Shown here: positions 24,415 through 36,095 of the stretch, one piece after another | Position numbering within the stretch: the first letter of the stretch is position 1 | Layout: each line of letters opens with the position of its first letter | NCBI RefSeq assembly: GCF_000247695.1 | Contig: NW_004624751.1 | Span: 28,256,674-28,320,673, forward strand | Source: Heterocephalus glaber | Taxonomy: Eukaryota > Chordata > Mammalia > Rodentia > Bathyergidae | Direction of reading: 5' to 3' | Length of the DNA stretch: 64,000 bases | The notes under the pieces: model-generated | Databases searched by the model: none | The model's input: only the letters and a program-made list of their open reading frames with translations | Told to the model about the DNA's origin: nothing | Position numbers and translations under genes: made by a program

Positions 24415-25685
24415 TGTGTCACTAGAAGACCATTTTCCTGATTGTAGTGTCAGCTGAAACAGTCACAGTGCTTTATTTCCCATTGTGTTTTTTTACTTGG
24501 CCACTACACTAAACTACTTGTAATTATCCAAATATAATAGTTTTGAAATATTTCCTAATAAACTTCCCCTTCTCAGAAACCTGCTGTCTTTTCTCCTCTG
24601 AAGGTTTTTTCCTTTATGTTAAAGGTAGATAACCATAAAGACAATAATAATGCAAATAATACAAAGGGAACCTTTCTCTAATAGGAATGGTAAGCAGTCC
24701 TCTTTATTCTAGGGGACAGAGAGAGGCAACTAGACTAGGAATGTCCTGTCTTTTAAGCCCTCCCCATTGCTCAAGTGAAGTCTGTCAAACAATGAGGATG
24801 GTGGGGTAATTCCAGACCTAGATTGAGAAAGCTGTAAGGTCCTCGATGCATCACTATACCAATATATGGATTTGAGTTACAGTAGCTACTGGAAGGGTAA
24901 ACAGAGAGTGTGGGAGCGCCTGACACATTTTATTTTTCATAGCCATGGAATGTCATGGAAGAGATCCAGAGGTTGCCATGGAAAGCTACAGGAGTTTTTG
25001 AGAGTATCTGAGTGTGTCAGCCAAGAGACAGCCACCATGTGGGGTGGGTGGTGAAGTCTATAGCAAAAATCTGAGGTGGACCTTCCAAAATCATTGGCCA
25101 AATGAGAATGGTTGAAGTTCAAGGGGCCAGGAACAGGGGAAGCAACCACCCTCTGGCTCCTCAGAAACCATGTTCTCTTGCGCTAGTCCATACAGAGAGA
25201 ATTCCCACAAGTTCTAACAGCTGGAGGACTTCCAGAAACTGGTCAGGAAAATGATACGAAATGGAAATCAGTAAGAGCTTTCAAAGAAGGACCACCCACA
25301 GACATGACAGCACTTTTTTTCCACGATGAAATTTCATGGGCTTTCCTTGTGCTATCTGGAGGCCACCAGAAGATAAACAATGAAGAAGGAGAAGGATGAA
25401 GAAAGATAATGGATTTCTTAAAAGAGACCTAGTTTATTTCAAGACAGGGGCTTGGATAGAAACTCCAATAATTATGTTTCAATATTCTTTCAACTAATCA
25501 GTGAAAATGATAGGAGAGAAAGGTGATGTTCCAAAGGAGAAAAATTGATTAATAATTATATATGAATTATGATTGTGTAGTAAATTCCCACTTGTTGCAA
25601 CATATGCTCTGGAGTTTCCTATATTATTTACATGTTGGTGCCTGCTTCTTAAATGCTCATCTTCTCTTGTTATTTCCATCTCTGC
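24415..25685. other. Locally GC-richer stretch, unexplained
   Basis: 24.70-25.35 kb is richer in G+C than its surroundings and has short overlapping frames on both strands (24866-25054 +, 24937-25149 -) without recognisable domains. It could be an old repeat or a non-coding exon. The sequence alone does not decide. Confidence 0.4.
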
Positions 25686-25689
25686 TTTG

Positions 25690-25890
25690 CTGTTCATATC
25701 TTGAGTTTTGGTCCAAGTGATCCTTCAACTTGTGCAAGTCTTCTCAAATCTCAGTTATGCACACCTAATTTGAGTTCCCCCATAAACCTTCTCTAACATG
25801 GTATTATAGTGTTCCTCCACCATTATGTATAATTATGATTTGTGTTATTTTCTGTTTTCTAGTCTAAAGAAAATAAATGTATCCTCTTCA
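25690..25890 (+). repeat. Possible L2 3' end
   Basis: The segment runs through AAGTCTTCTCAAATCTCAG, CTTCTCTAACATGG, and a T-rich 3' part in the way L2 3' ends do. It is strongly diverged. Confidence 0.35.
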
Positions 25891-25894
25891 TCTA

Positions 25895-28145
25895 TGTATT
25901 TCTACTAATTAACACCATAACAGAAATGGCAGATATAGGCAAAGAAATTCGAATTTTCAAAGATGACATTTGAAGTAATTCCCTTTTTGCTATGATAGTG
26001 AAATATTTTAATCTTTGAAAAGGAGTTTTGAAGATCTCTCGGTATATTTATACAGATACCTAGACTCACTCTATTCAGTTTCCTTGGGTCAGGCAACACC
26101 ATTATGATTAGCAATGTTTGAATAAAAAGATCACAAAGCATTGCAGTCTAACCATTGTGCAGATGGATGAAATGGAAACTCAAATCCTGAGCTTCCCCAG
26201 CAAAAACCTTCATAATGGCATCCTTCTAACTTCAGTGGCAGTCCTTTCCCAGCTTTAGGAGAAGTGGTCTGGTCACTCCTTTATTCTGCCCCTACCACAA
26301 TTAGTTTTCCTTTATTTCCCACAGAATAGCTGAGAGGAAAGGAGACTTTTAACCCACATCCCATACTTAGAGTCGTATGTTGATTAAATTTTAATATTAG
26401 CAACTCTTTGTCTTTAAAATATTAGTTTTTTTCTAAGATAATAAATTTGTCAATCAAACTATGTTTATTTAACAAATTTTTGAGCAATTAGAATACAATT
26501 ATGCCATTTTTAGAGTTATAACTTGGAGTAGAGGTAGATATTTTTGGTATATATATATTTGGATTGAATATAGAACCTGAAATGCTGTTGAAAAAAATTA
26601 TCAGGCTTTAATAAACTTTACGCATGACTTGATTGCAGTTGTACATACAAAGAAAACAAATATAGTTCCTAATTAATTCACCTTAGAATAGCAACTATTT
26701 GTTTAAAATAAGCAGTTTAGTCAAAATTATAGATAATTGTTTGTAGCATTTTTAGTGTGTGGCTTTGTTAAAATTTCAACTGTCATAAAAGACTTCATGT
26801 TTAAAAATTTGTTTACCAGATTCTGTACTATCCTTGGACTTTTGCTAAAACTGTGTTTTTATTGTTTTATTTTTATGTTACTGTGTGATTTTACTGAATG
26901 ACATTTTCAAAGAAAAAAATAACCAAATGAAAAAACTTACTCCATACTTATGTGCTTTATTTTTTATATTTTTATATTTTTTCTGCCCAGACATTTGAGG
27001 AAATGTAAAATTTTTCTGTGCATATTTTTCCCTTTGGCCATTTCCATATTTAATTTCAGTCATAGTCCCTCTTAAATACTTTATGTAAATTCTAGTAATA
27101 TTTTGTTTTTTCATCTTGATTTTTTCATATAGCCAATATATCATATCAAATAAATATCTACCATTAGGAAATATAAAGATATATAGACATTTTTCTCTCC
27201 TGAAGGAAGAGATCTAGCTTAAGCTATAAAATGTACAAACATAGACACACATAACCATCAACACAATTGTATGTGTCAGTCGAATGCAAAATGTGAAGAT
27301 TAGATGAAGTTATCTCAAAACTTTTCAAGCTCTATAATTTTGGAACCTGTCGCTGAAGTTATGAAAGAGGTGGGCTCCAGTTATTCTTAGTAGGATGTGA
27401 TTATTCTGGATAATGCTCATTGAGAAATCTCAGTGCAGTAGGGCATACTTGAAAACTCATATTCTCAGCATCCAACTAAAGAGATTATTTGGACCAATAC
27501 CTCATTGTTCACTAGAAGCTTTAGCTCCCTATTTTATAACTTTAGTTGGGCAGAGAAAGTTGTCCAACACCCAGGTAGTTAAAGAACGATGAATCTGACC
27601 ACTTGCACAAGAGAGATTCTTCGAATGAGTGTTCATGAGCACATGTGGATGATAAGGGAATGGTGAGAAAGTAGCCAAGGACGTCCAGGGTCAGAAAGAT
27701 GTAGAAAACAAGGCAAAAATAAGAATAGGACCAAATCATGGAGAACTTGGACTATGAGCAGATTGCTGTCTCTGGAAATTAATGAGCACGCATTTCAAAT
27801 TGGGCAGTCTGGTATTTAGAGTATTTGTTCAAGAGAGAAACTGAGAAAGTATCAGATATTTTGATGAAAGGAACATTCTGTCAGAAAACCACAAGGATCA
27901 AGGGAAGAATTAGGAGTTTGCGGGAGACTTTGGAATTTCAATTTGTGTGTTTTCAGCCAACTCCCCCTAATAAATGAGATGTGGCAGGGATGAGGGACAT
28001 GGTGAAAGCTTCTCATCATTCATATTCTCTTTAATCCAGAGCACTTGAAATGCAAGTAAGTGACTGGTGTGGCAGCCCTCCTTGTGCATTTCAAGTGTGT
28101 GAGTCACAACTTTGCAGAGCAGGACGTCAACAAAGAACATGGTGA
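25895..28145. other. AT-rich stretch, nothing firm
   Basis: The bulk is unrecognised. 27540-28145 has the composition of an old medium-reiterated repeat leading into the element at 28150, but I cannot define ends. Confidence 0.4.
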
Positions 28146-28149
28146 TGTG

Positions 28150-28365
28150 GTTTTATGATCCATCTGGCAGAGGGCTGTGATCAGCCTGTTGGAAAACCCA
28201 TCTCTAGGCAGGGTGGCACCATTGGAGGTTTTGAGCAGGGGTTGGACATGATCAAAGTGGTTAATCTGACTTGTAAGGCTGCAATACTGGAACTGCAAAA
28301 GTCAGCTGAGAATCTATTTCAGGAGTCTAAATAGAAGGTGATAGAAGCCTGGACAAGAGAACATA
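28150..28365 (+). repeat. Ancient interspersed repeat, family uncertain
   Basis: GGTTTTGAGCAGGGGTTGGACATGATC-type sequence followed by TCTGACTTGTAAGGCTGCA and GAAGCCTGGACAAGAG matches a motif order found in an old repeat dispersed across mammals. A second probable copy is at 59400-59790. Confidence 0.4.
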
Positions 28366-28479
28366 ACAGTATGACTGGACAGGAAAGAACAAATACAGAC
28401 AACTTCAGAAAAATAACAGATAGGGCTTGGCTGATTAAAGGCAACACTGTCCAATGGAACTGGCTTACACTATGAGTAA

Positions 28480-28695
28480 AACAGACCTTCTGTCAGGGTC
28501 TTAGTAGATCTTAAGTCAAATATGTACTAGCTATATGGTCTTCAAAAGGTACAACCTTTCTGATCCTTTGTTTCTTCCCCTGTAAAAGGGTGAAAATATT
28601 CTAAAATATTGACTATTTTGAAATATCATGAGTGTTCAATAAGAAGTGCAATATATTAGACGCAGATGATAGCTATCATCATCATTATTGTTATA
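28480..28695 (+). repeat. MIR fragment
   Basis: ACTAGCTATATGGTCTTCAA, then CCTTTGTTTCTTCCCCTGTA with AAAAGGGTGAAAATATTC, and AGTGTTCAATAAGAAG near the end are the MIR landmarks in sense order. Confidence 0.7.
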
Positions 28696-29252
28696 ATTAT
28701 ATATGGGATAAAATGGGAAGATGAGATAGAAACTGAGAGAATTGTGGAACCACTGAAAAACACTTGGAAGCAAAAGTTTGAGTTAGTTTAAATGTGTCTA
28801 TTGCACTGAATAATTTATCTTAATAAAATAGCTACCAGAGTTGCATGAATCAGGTATATTTTGAGAATGATTTGATAAATTTCTCCAATGGAAAACAGGA
28901 AAAATAAACAAAACAAACATTGGAGCACTAAAGCAGTAAGCTAGACTTAGTGGTGGGGAGGACTTCCATATTAAATTAGAGTTCTAATTTTAGTGCAATA
29001 TTCATTAGGTTATTTTGTGTCTCACTCATATATTGAATGTTTAATGTGAGTCCAGCTAAACATATAATGTGTTTCAATATTGTACTTCATCAAAGGGCCT
29101 GCAGGAGCTACCCTTGAAATGCAAGTACTTTGGGTGCTGATCATTAATTTCATACCAGAAATACAGTTTAGAAAGCAGTTATTATGGTTGTTGAATCTAA
29201 AAATGGAAGGGTATAGAAAAATATCAATGTCTGCATAAAAAAATGGGCCAGA

Positions 29253-29360
29253 GGACTGGGGATTTAGCACAGTGGTGCCGCCACCTGCCTTGCAAGTGCA
29301 AGGGCCTGAGCTCAATCCCTGTTAAAAAAAAAAAAAAAAAAAAAAGAAAGAAAGAAAAAG
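29253..29360 (+). mobile_element. tRNA-derived ID-like SINE with long A-tail
   Basis: Diverged 3' body (GAGCTCAATCCCTGTT in place of the usual GTACC) followed by an A-tail of over 20 A and then GAAA units. The flanks AAAATGGGCCAGA at 29240-29252 and 29361-29373 are a perfect 13-bp target-site duplication. It lies just 3' of the hAT-like remnant. Confidence 0.93.
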
Positions 29361-29477
29361 AAAATGGGCCAGAATGCAGAGTTTCCTTTTTTGACTCAGG
29401 TATCAATGTAGTTTTTAGACAACATGTTAAGGCTTATGATCTTGTGTACAGCTGTTTTAGAAAAAACATTTTTAAAG

Positions 29478-29940
29478 ACTGACACTGTAGAATTTTGGTC
29501 TTTTTGTATCTTGAGGACTAATGGGAATTTCACCATCTCTCCTTTTAAGACATTTTATTCTGTGAATTTTGTTAAAAGAGCAGGTTCTGGAAAGCTCTGA
29601 CAGCTTCTTCAGCAAAAGATCCAGGATTGTCAGCCATTGATGCAAAGACCTGAATCTGCTTTGACACTCAGAACAGGCTTCTGGCAATGTTATGTCTTTC
29701 TTTTAGATGTTTGGATAAGTCACACAGCTTAGACACTGCATCATACATTATGCCTAAGTCATAAGCAAATGCTACCAAGGTAAGGGTATTCCTTAGTCCA
29801 CTGTACTTTGTTCCATGTTTTGAAACTGTAGATGTGTCATTTGAATACATCAGTAAATATTTCCTTGCAGTTTGAATATGCATTTAGAATGGCTTTGACA
29901 GCTCTTTTATTGATCATCTGAAAGAATTCAACATCACTGC
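29478..29940 (-). pseudogene. Degenerate hAT-transposase-like coding remnant
   Basis: Minus-strand translation gives a mosaic of frames that reads like the C-terminal half of a hAT-transposase-derived protein such as the KIAA1586-type genes. From 29940 one frame has SSDVEFFQMINKRAVKAIL; after a frame change near 29865, a second has DTSTVSKHGTKYSGLRNTL and LGIMYDAVSKLCDLS; after a stop at the RSLF end (29668-29670), a third has QIQVFASMADNPGSFAEEAV. The LGxMYDAxxxLxDLSxxL followed about 30 residues later by NPGxxxEEA is typical of this domain in transposases and their domesticated descendants. At least two frameshifts or stops, no start context and no promoter argue for a pseudogene. Whether it descends from a DNA transposon in place or from a retrocopy of a domesticated gene is open. 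No poly(A) tail was found at its 3' side. Confidence 0.55.
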
Positions 29941-29944
29941 TAAT

Positions 29945-30415
29945 TTCAAATAGATTTATAGTATATATATTTATATTTTACTAGTAAAATAGCAATATAA
30001 ACTATGAAAAAGAAGTACCTGTGAAAAGAAATACCTCACAATTATAGAATTTAGTTGGCTTATGGGTAATGTCTGCTTCCCTCAGAAGGCCGCATCCACA
30101 TACTTCTTTCTGTAATCTGAGAATTTGTTAGGTTACATGACAAAAAGGAATTAAGGTAGCAGCTGGAATGAAGGCTGCTAATCCACTGACCTTAAATTGG
30201 ACATTAATCTGCTTTCTGCTAGTGGGCTCAATGTAGTCTCAAGAGCCCTGAAATGTGGATGGAGGAGACCAAAGAGTTGTATCACAGTGGTACAATGTAA
30301 CAAAAACTCAGCTGGCCTTTGATGGATTTGAAAGGTAAGGGACTGGTGAACCAAGGAAAACATGCTGTCTCTAGAAGGTGAATAATGCAAGCAACCAAAT
30401 AACTAAATTCTCCCT
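29945..30415. other. Unexplained stretch next to the hAT-like remnant
   Basis: 30180-30400 may be the 5' part of the LTR-like repeat that becomes recognisable at 30420. Otherwise nothing is recognised. Confidence 0.35.
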
Positions 30416-30419
30416 TAGA

Positions 30420-30588
30420 ATCCAGGAAGGGACCCAACCTTGCTTGTTAGCACCTTAAATTTAGACTTGGGAGGCCTATTTTAAACTTCTGATGTGCAGA
30501 ACTGTAAGATAATCAATATATGTTGGTTTTCTCTTTTCCAATAAGTTGTGATGATTTGCTAGAATAGCAATAAGAAACAAATGAAGTT
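30420..30588 (+). repeat. Ancient LTR-like repeat, 3' part
   Basis: AACTTCTGATGTGCAGAACT, GTAAGATAATCAATATATG, and a TAGCAATAAGAAAC end follow the 3' end of an old mammalian LTR-type repeat in sense orientation, probably the same family as 18385-18832. Confidence 0.5.
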
Positions 30589-30800
30589 TATTTTTAAAAT
30601 AAGATGTATACATGTCTAGATAATAAGGAAAAGTCTAAATTTTTCTCAGATTTTAATTAAATAGAAACATATTTCCATAAAATTACAATTTACCTTATCC
30701 AGAACTTTGCATTTTAAGCAGTAAATTAAGATACACCATTCTTCAACTTTCCTTTTTTCAGAAATTTGTGTCTCACCTCAGGAAATTTTTCTTTTGTTTT

Positions 30801-30882
30801 CTTTTGGAGTGCCGTGCACTGAACTTCTTGGTGAATGGGGGTTGCTTGTTATGTAAATACTCTATCACTGAGCCATACACAT
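30801..30882 (-). mobile_element. Old ID-related SINE (reverse)
   Basis: On the minus strand it reads ATGGCTCAGTGATAGAGTA near the 5' end, an ID A-box region, with an old degenerate B-box region. It differs clearly from the young GGTTCC-type SINE of this window and looks much older. Confidence 0.55.
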
Positions 30883-30889
30883 ATTATGA

Positions 30890-32190
30890 GGAAAATATTT
30901 TTGATTAATTCCATCACATCTCACTTCTAGTCTGTTTCCCCAGCATAAATTTTAGTAACTGATGATAATCCAAAATTATTGATAATCACTAAATATTTAT
31001 TCCTGAATTTGGAGTGCATTTTCACCAGTAATACTAAATATATTATTAAAATAGAATAGAAAATCAATGTTTTAAATGTACTTTGATGCACACCTAACTG
31101 TATTATACATGAATAGTTTCTATTAATAAATGTGTATTAATAATACCATGGGAATTATTGAAAAATGATCCCTTTTAATACTAATCCAAACTACCACTTG
31201 AGGATGTTGGAAAAAAATCAGAAAAATACAACCCATTAGAATTGCAACGCACAAGAAATTAACATAAAATGTTTTAGATTGGCCACCTTCAAATATGTTC
31301 TGAAACTATATAATTGATGAAAATAGAGAATCTTTTAAATTTAAAATAATTAGTTTTTATTATGTTTATTATGCTGAGTTGTTAGAGGATCAGAAGTTAT
31401 TCTTTTACAAAAGACTTTACTGTGAAAAATTTCAAACTATTCAAAAATAAACAAAATGGTATAATGAACGTCTCAGTACTTATTCACCTTTAACAGTTAT
31501 TAACTCATGGCACTACTATGTTTAAGAAAATTCTACATTCATATAAACTGATTATTATATATCTTAGTGTATAGCACAAAATTAAAGTATTCCTCATTTT
31601 AATATAAACACATTACCATTATCATGTCTTTAAAAACCTAAAATAACAGCTTAATATCATCAAATATCCCAATAGTATTTAAATTTCTAGCTGTTTCATA
31701 TATGTCATTTTTATAAGATGATTATTTTAACTGGAATCCAAATAAGAGACAGAATAATTAACATGTATCTTAAGTATCCTTTAATCTATAGCATTCCCCT
31801 CATCTCTTTCTTTTGTCTTGAAATTTACCTGTTGAAGAAACCAAGAGAATCTTCCTCCCTCTGGATTTTGCATACTGAATGTCTATCACAGAGTTTGAAA
31901 TGTTCCTATGTCCTCTGCACTTTACGAACATGCATGATTAGATCTAGAGGGTGAATGAATTCAGGTTCAGGAGACTGTCTGCTGTGTGAGCAGAATGCAT
32001 CTTAGTTTTCACTGTTGTCTGTAAATGAGGAGCCCTTATGTGTTTAAAATATAACGAGAGTATAAAGCATGGCTTAGAAAATTCTTAAATATTTTAATTT
32101 TCCCATTCTGAAGTCTTTTCTGATGCCATTCATGACTAGAATAGAACATATTTCCTTTAAGAATAATGGAAAATGCCATGTTAAGGACGA
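30890..32190. other. AT-rich stretch, nothing recognised
   Basis: No coding or repeat signature supported. A 78-residue frame (31718-31954 +) has no family resemblance. Confidence 0.5.
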
Positions 32191-32208
32191 AAAGACTTTC
32201 TTTTTTTT

Positions 32209-32334
32209 TTTTTAATTAAATTCTTTTATTGGTACATTTTAGGTATACAACACAATTACATTTCTCATTGGGAATTGTACCTTTACATAATGCATCTTGG
32301 TTTTTATTTTTTCCCCATTTCTAGCCCTCCCTTC
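32209..32334 (-). mobile_element. Very short 5'-truncated L1 insertion (reverse)
   Basis: This is only the last ~126 bases of an L1 3' UTR, with TTCTTTTATTGGTACATTTT shared with the L1 end at 33300. It is flanked by identical AGACTTTCTTTTTTTT at 32193-32208 and 32335-32350, a 16-bp target-site duplication (the T-run blurs its exact edge). An L1 tail this short with duplication is a classical abortive reverse-transcription product. Confidence 0.92.
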
Positions 32335-32559
32335 AGACTTTCTTTTTTTTAAAAAAGAGCTTATGATTTTGCTTAAATAGGAGGTGAAAAGGGATAATTT
32401 AAATAATTTCTTAATTTAAATAATAAAAGAAAATCTAAATATAGGATTGTTCTTAGTTAAGAATTCTTTATCTCTGCCTAAGCTGAGTTAAAAGGGAGAG
32501 ACCACAGATGAAGAAATATATATGGAGCATGTGGGTGGTGCTCCCAAGTAAGGAGAGGG

Positions 32560-32752
32560 ACTCATATTGGCCTGTGTTTACTCTGCACCAGGCTCTGTTC
32601 AAGTTAGGCATCAATATTATCGGATACATTTTCAAAACAACCTCATTTTGCAAGTGAAGAAGTAACCCTAACTTGCCCGAGGGCCTCTGTTAAGTGAATG
32701 GCAGGGCCAGGATTCAAAGCCAGAAAGGGTGATAGGCTGTTCTTTTTAACCT
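32560..32752 (-). repeat. MIR fragment (reverse)
   Basis: CTCTGCACCAGGCTCTGTTC, CCTCATTTTGCAAGTGAAG, ACTTGCCCGAGGGCCTC and GGCAGGGCCAGGATTCAAAG follow MIR reverse orientation closely. It is one of the best-preserved MIRs in the window. Confidence 0.85.
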
Positions 32753-32759
32753 CTTAGAA

Positions 32760-33280
32760 AACATTCCTGAACAACATGTACTTGAAAAGAAGACTTGCAT
32801 GCGTAGCTAATTAAGAGCTGCAATGTTTTTATTTTGGTTTTATATGTGCTGCCTATTACTTTTATGCTCAAGTTTCATTGCTTTTCATTAAACTATAGTG
32901 CAAACCCAGTCCATTCAGGCACATATATTAATTTGCTTCTTATTCCACAGAGCCCAGGCAAGGGGGTTTCATAAATGCATCTTGAATTTTTTTTAAAAAT
33001 GTACATTTTTATACTAGTTGTGACAAAATAGCTCTTACTATCACAGGTATTAGAACTCCATGTTTTGATGGTTAGTTTCTTCTACGCCTGTATAATCTAT
33101 ATAGTTTAACTACTCAAGCAGTGGCAAGATGAGTTTTCATTGCTTATTCTCTATTATTTATTTACAATTAGGAAAAAGTGTTAACATACATAATTTCACA
33201 AGTGAGATGAACAATTATAAATTAGATCTATCTTGTTTCTTTTAAATTATAATATATACTAATCCATGGGCTGATTCTTC
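32760..33280. other. AT-rich stretch, nothing recognised
   Basis: No coding or repeat signature supported. Confidence 0.5.
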
Positions 33281-33281
33281 T

Positions 33282-33997
33282 TTTTTTTTTTTGTTTAAAT
33301 TCTTTTATTGGTACATTTTAGGTATACAATACATTTACATTTATCACTGGGTGCTTGTACCTGTACATGATGTATCTTGGTTCTTATTTTTTCCCCCATT
33401 ACCTGTGTGCCATTCATACCCTCCACTCTTCCCTATTTACATAGATTTTGTTTCCATTTTTTTCTTTTCTCATAATTTGTCCTTTCCCCTTCCCCTCCCA
33501 CCACCTCTACATCTTTGGACCTTTTCCATTTCAAATTATCAATTATTCATTTTAATCATTTTAATCCTTATTTACACTTTCAGTTTCTCACACTAGAGAA
33601 ACTATTTGGTATTTACACATGTGTGCCCTATTTATTTCACTTAAGAGGATGGCCTCAATAACCATCCATTTAGCTATAAATGTCTCTAGTTTCTCATTCT
33701 TTATGGCTGAGTAGTAGTCCATTTTATAAAAAAAACACATCTTCTTTATCCAGTTTCCAGTTGATGAGCACTTGGGCTGTTTCCAAGCTTTAGCTATTAC
33801 AAACTGTGCCACTATAAACATGGGTATGCATGTATCACGTAATATGATGTCTTTAACTCTTTCTGGAAGATACCTAGATATAGAATAACTAGGTCAAATG
33901 GAATGCCTATTTTTAATATTTTGAGGAATCACTATACTAATTTTCATAGTGGTTGCACTAGTTTACATTCCCACCAATAATGTAGAAGGGTTCTTTT
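33282..33997 (-). mobile_element. 5'-truncated L1: ORF2 end and 3' UTR (reverse)
   Basis: On the minus strand the element begins in ORF2 (sequence at 33830-33997 with several stops). It has a readable frame at 33821-33588 containing KAWKQPKCSSTGNWIKKM and YYSAIKNEKLETF, passes through the purine-rich 3' UTR (pyrimidine-rich on the plus strand, 33410-33500) and ends in a tail seen as the T-run at 33282-33292. It is the same family as 690-1918 and 32209-32334, and inactive by truncation and stops. Confidence 0.9.
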
Positions 33998-34239
33998 TTC
34001 CCTGTAAAAATTATGAAAATTTAATGGTTTAAAGTTATAGTTTATTACTGAATTATGAGATAAATAAATAATTTAGGTCCTCCAGCAACTTTTCTCCAAG
34101 TGATCATCTGGGGATCCAGGCTTAGGTAGCTATATTCAGGCATATCCTGCTGCAAGGCAGTCTGGGAAGTGCAGTATAGTTGGGAAGAGATTCAAAAAAA
34201 GGGATGTCGATTTTTGTGTTTATTACCAGCCTCTGCATG

Positions 34240-34335
34240 TTTTATTTCACAGGATTATTATGACAATGAATGTGATATAAGATGTGTTTGTCCAGTGCTT
34301 TTCATACCGCAACCATTGAAAACATGTTAGTGCAC
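34240..34335 (+). repeat. Possible MIR fragment
   Basis: CACAGGATTATTATGACAAT followed by CAGTGCTTTTCATAC resembles the 3' part of MIR. Short and diverged. Confidence 0.4.
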
Positions 34336-34489
34336 TCTATGTCTGTTGAGTGAGTCACAGATCCTATGAGTGAAGATCTAAGGACGGGACAGATAAGGTT
34401 AGCAAAGACTGATTAATACAAAGATATATTTAGTGATTAAATTGATGACCATATTTGAAAACTAAAGCTATTTTTGGATAAATAAAGCA

Positions 34490-34612
34490 TAAGCATGAAC
34501 TAAACAATTTACTAAGCACTTTGTATTACTTTGGTAACCCCACTAGCAATTTAAAAGGGTTAAGTAAAATTACTTCTGTTTTGGAGATGAGGAAAACAAA
34601 GGGAGGAGAGGT
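34490..34612 (-). repeat. MIR fragment (reverse)
   Basis: TACTAAGCACTTTGTATTAC and TTTGGAGATGAGGAAAACAA are typical MIR reverse-strand landmarks. Confidence 0.6.
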
Positions 34613-34646
34613 TGAGCATGGTGGGCAATGTTAAAAGGAAGATATG

Positions 34647-34740
34647 TGGGCCAGGGATTTAGTTCAGTGGTGCTGCCACCTGCTTCACAAGCACAGGTCC
34701 CGAGTTCAATCCTCAGTACCAAAAAAAAAACCAAAAACCA
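34647..34740 (+). mobile_element. tRNA-derived ID-like SINE
   Basis: The body carries GGGATTTAGTTCAGTGG and GAGTTCAATCCTCAGTACC with an A-rich CCAAAAA tail. The flanks AAAAGGAAGATATG (34633-34646) and AAAAGGAGGATATG (34741-34754) form a 14-bp target-site duplication with one mismatch. Confidence 0.94.
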
Positions 34741-34759
34741 AAAAGGAGGATATGGCAGG

Positions 34760-36090
34760 ACTTTCAATATAGATATTAAAATTCTGAATTTTCTACCAAA
34801 AGTTTTTGTCTTTTTTAGAGACATGAAAAAAAAAAACCAGGATGAATTAAGAAAGAAAGTTTATTGGTGACATACTTAATTATATTTGGGTACCTCAGAT
34901 AGACAGTCAGAATCATTGCAAAAGAATTCTTAGAAACGGAAGCGAGGGAATTATTTTCTATATATATAGAACATCACTGCTGCTAATGGACAAGAAATAA
35001 TTGTTTGCAACTTAACTACAAAGGTTATCTTGGCATGTGTTTTGTTTTATTTATGGACTGTTTTAATTAAGTAGTTAAAAATCTATTTGGTCTCTTGTTC
35101 CAGGATGATCCCGTGTTCCATAAATTATAACCTTGTCTATAACATTTTCTGAAGACTGGAGGATCTCCAAGAGAAATTTCCTGCAAACAGAAGAATGTGT
35201 TCATCACATCAGTTAATTGAAAAGGATTAGTGAACATCAGATATTTTTCAGAAATTTCAAAATTATGTAGAAGAAAATAATGAAATAAGAAAAGAAATTA
35301 GGATGATGAAAATTTCAATTCAATGTGAAAGTAGTTAGAATACTTGACATGCACACTTAAGATTTGTCTTGACAGATGGCATGGGAGTGCTCACTAGGAA
35401 GTTATTAGACTAATCTAGCTACATTCATTTGTTTAGCCTTCTGCCCTTATCACTTAAACTTTTGGAACATAGTATACTACTGTTAATCAAGTGAAAGTTC
35501 AGACTTTTTTGGTGAAATACTCCTGTTTTATTTATAATAATGGTTCTTTTCACTCTTTCTGATGGTTTCTGTTGATAAGATCCACTTTTTCTTGGGTGAT
35601 ATTCAGCCTAACATTACCATCTTTCATTTATATATTCACTCTGGATGACAGACCATCTTCGTATGAATTCCTTAACCCCAAGTAACACAGGAGAGTTGCT
35701 GTGCCTACACTAGGAGCCTCTGGAGTAACTTCACAATTCTTTCTCCTCCCTGGATAGACATATACTTGTAGGTGAAGAAAGAGAAATCATGGTGCCCTCT
35801 TTTTATGGTTTCTGAAAGTACTGAAGAGGAGTAAAGGTGGACCTACAACACAATTGTTTTGATTTTATGGCCCGACACTTCTTTTAAACACAGATACCAG
35901 GTAGTTACTAGTGTCTAGGATTACATGCTTCACATCTTCAAAGAAATTACACTCTCCCAAGGTTCATAATGATTGCCTCAATAGAATGCAGCTCTAGGTT
36001 TCCAACTCAAAGAGAACCCTGCAAAAGAGCTTCCATTTTTGTAGAAAGCCCTGATTGCTATGGGTGATTTTCTTCAAGTCTTTTTCAGTG
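34760..36090. other. AT-rich stretch, nothing recognised
   Basis: No coding or repeat signature supported. Confidence 0.5.
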
Positions 36091-36095
36091 TGACT

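Noticed and set aside
27420..27485. Possible B1 remnant (GTGCAGTAGGGCATAC... CAGCATCC).
   Set aside because: Only a loose match to the B1 left part with no supporting middle or tail.
33291..33596. 101-residue + frame, Phe/Ile/Tyr-rich.
   Set aside because: Antisense to the L1 3' UTR on the minus strand.
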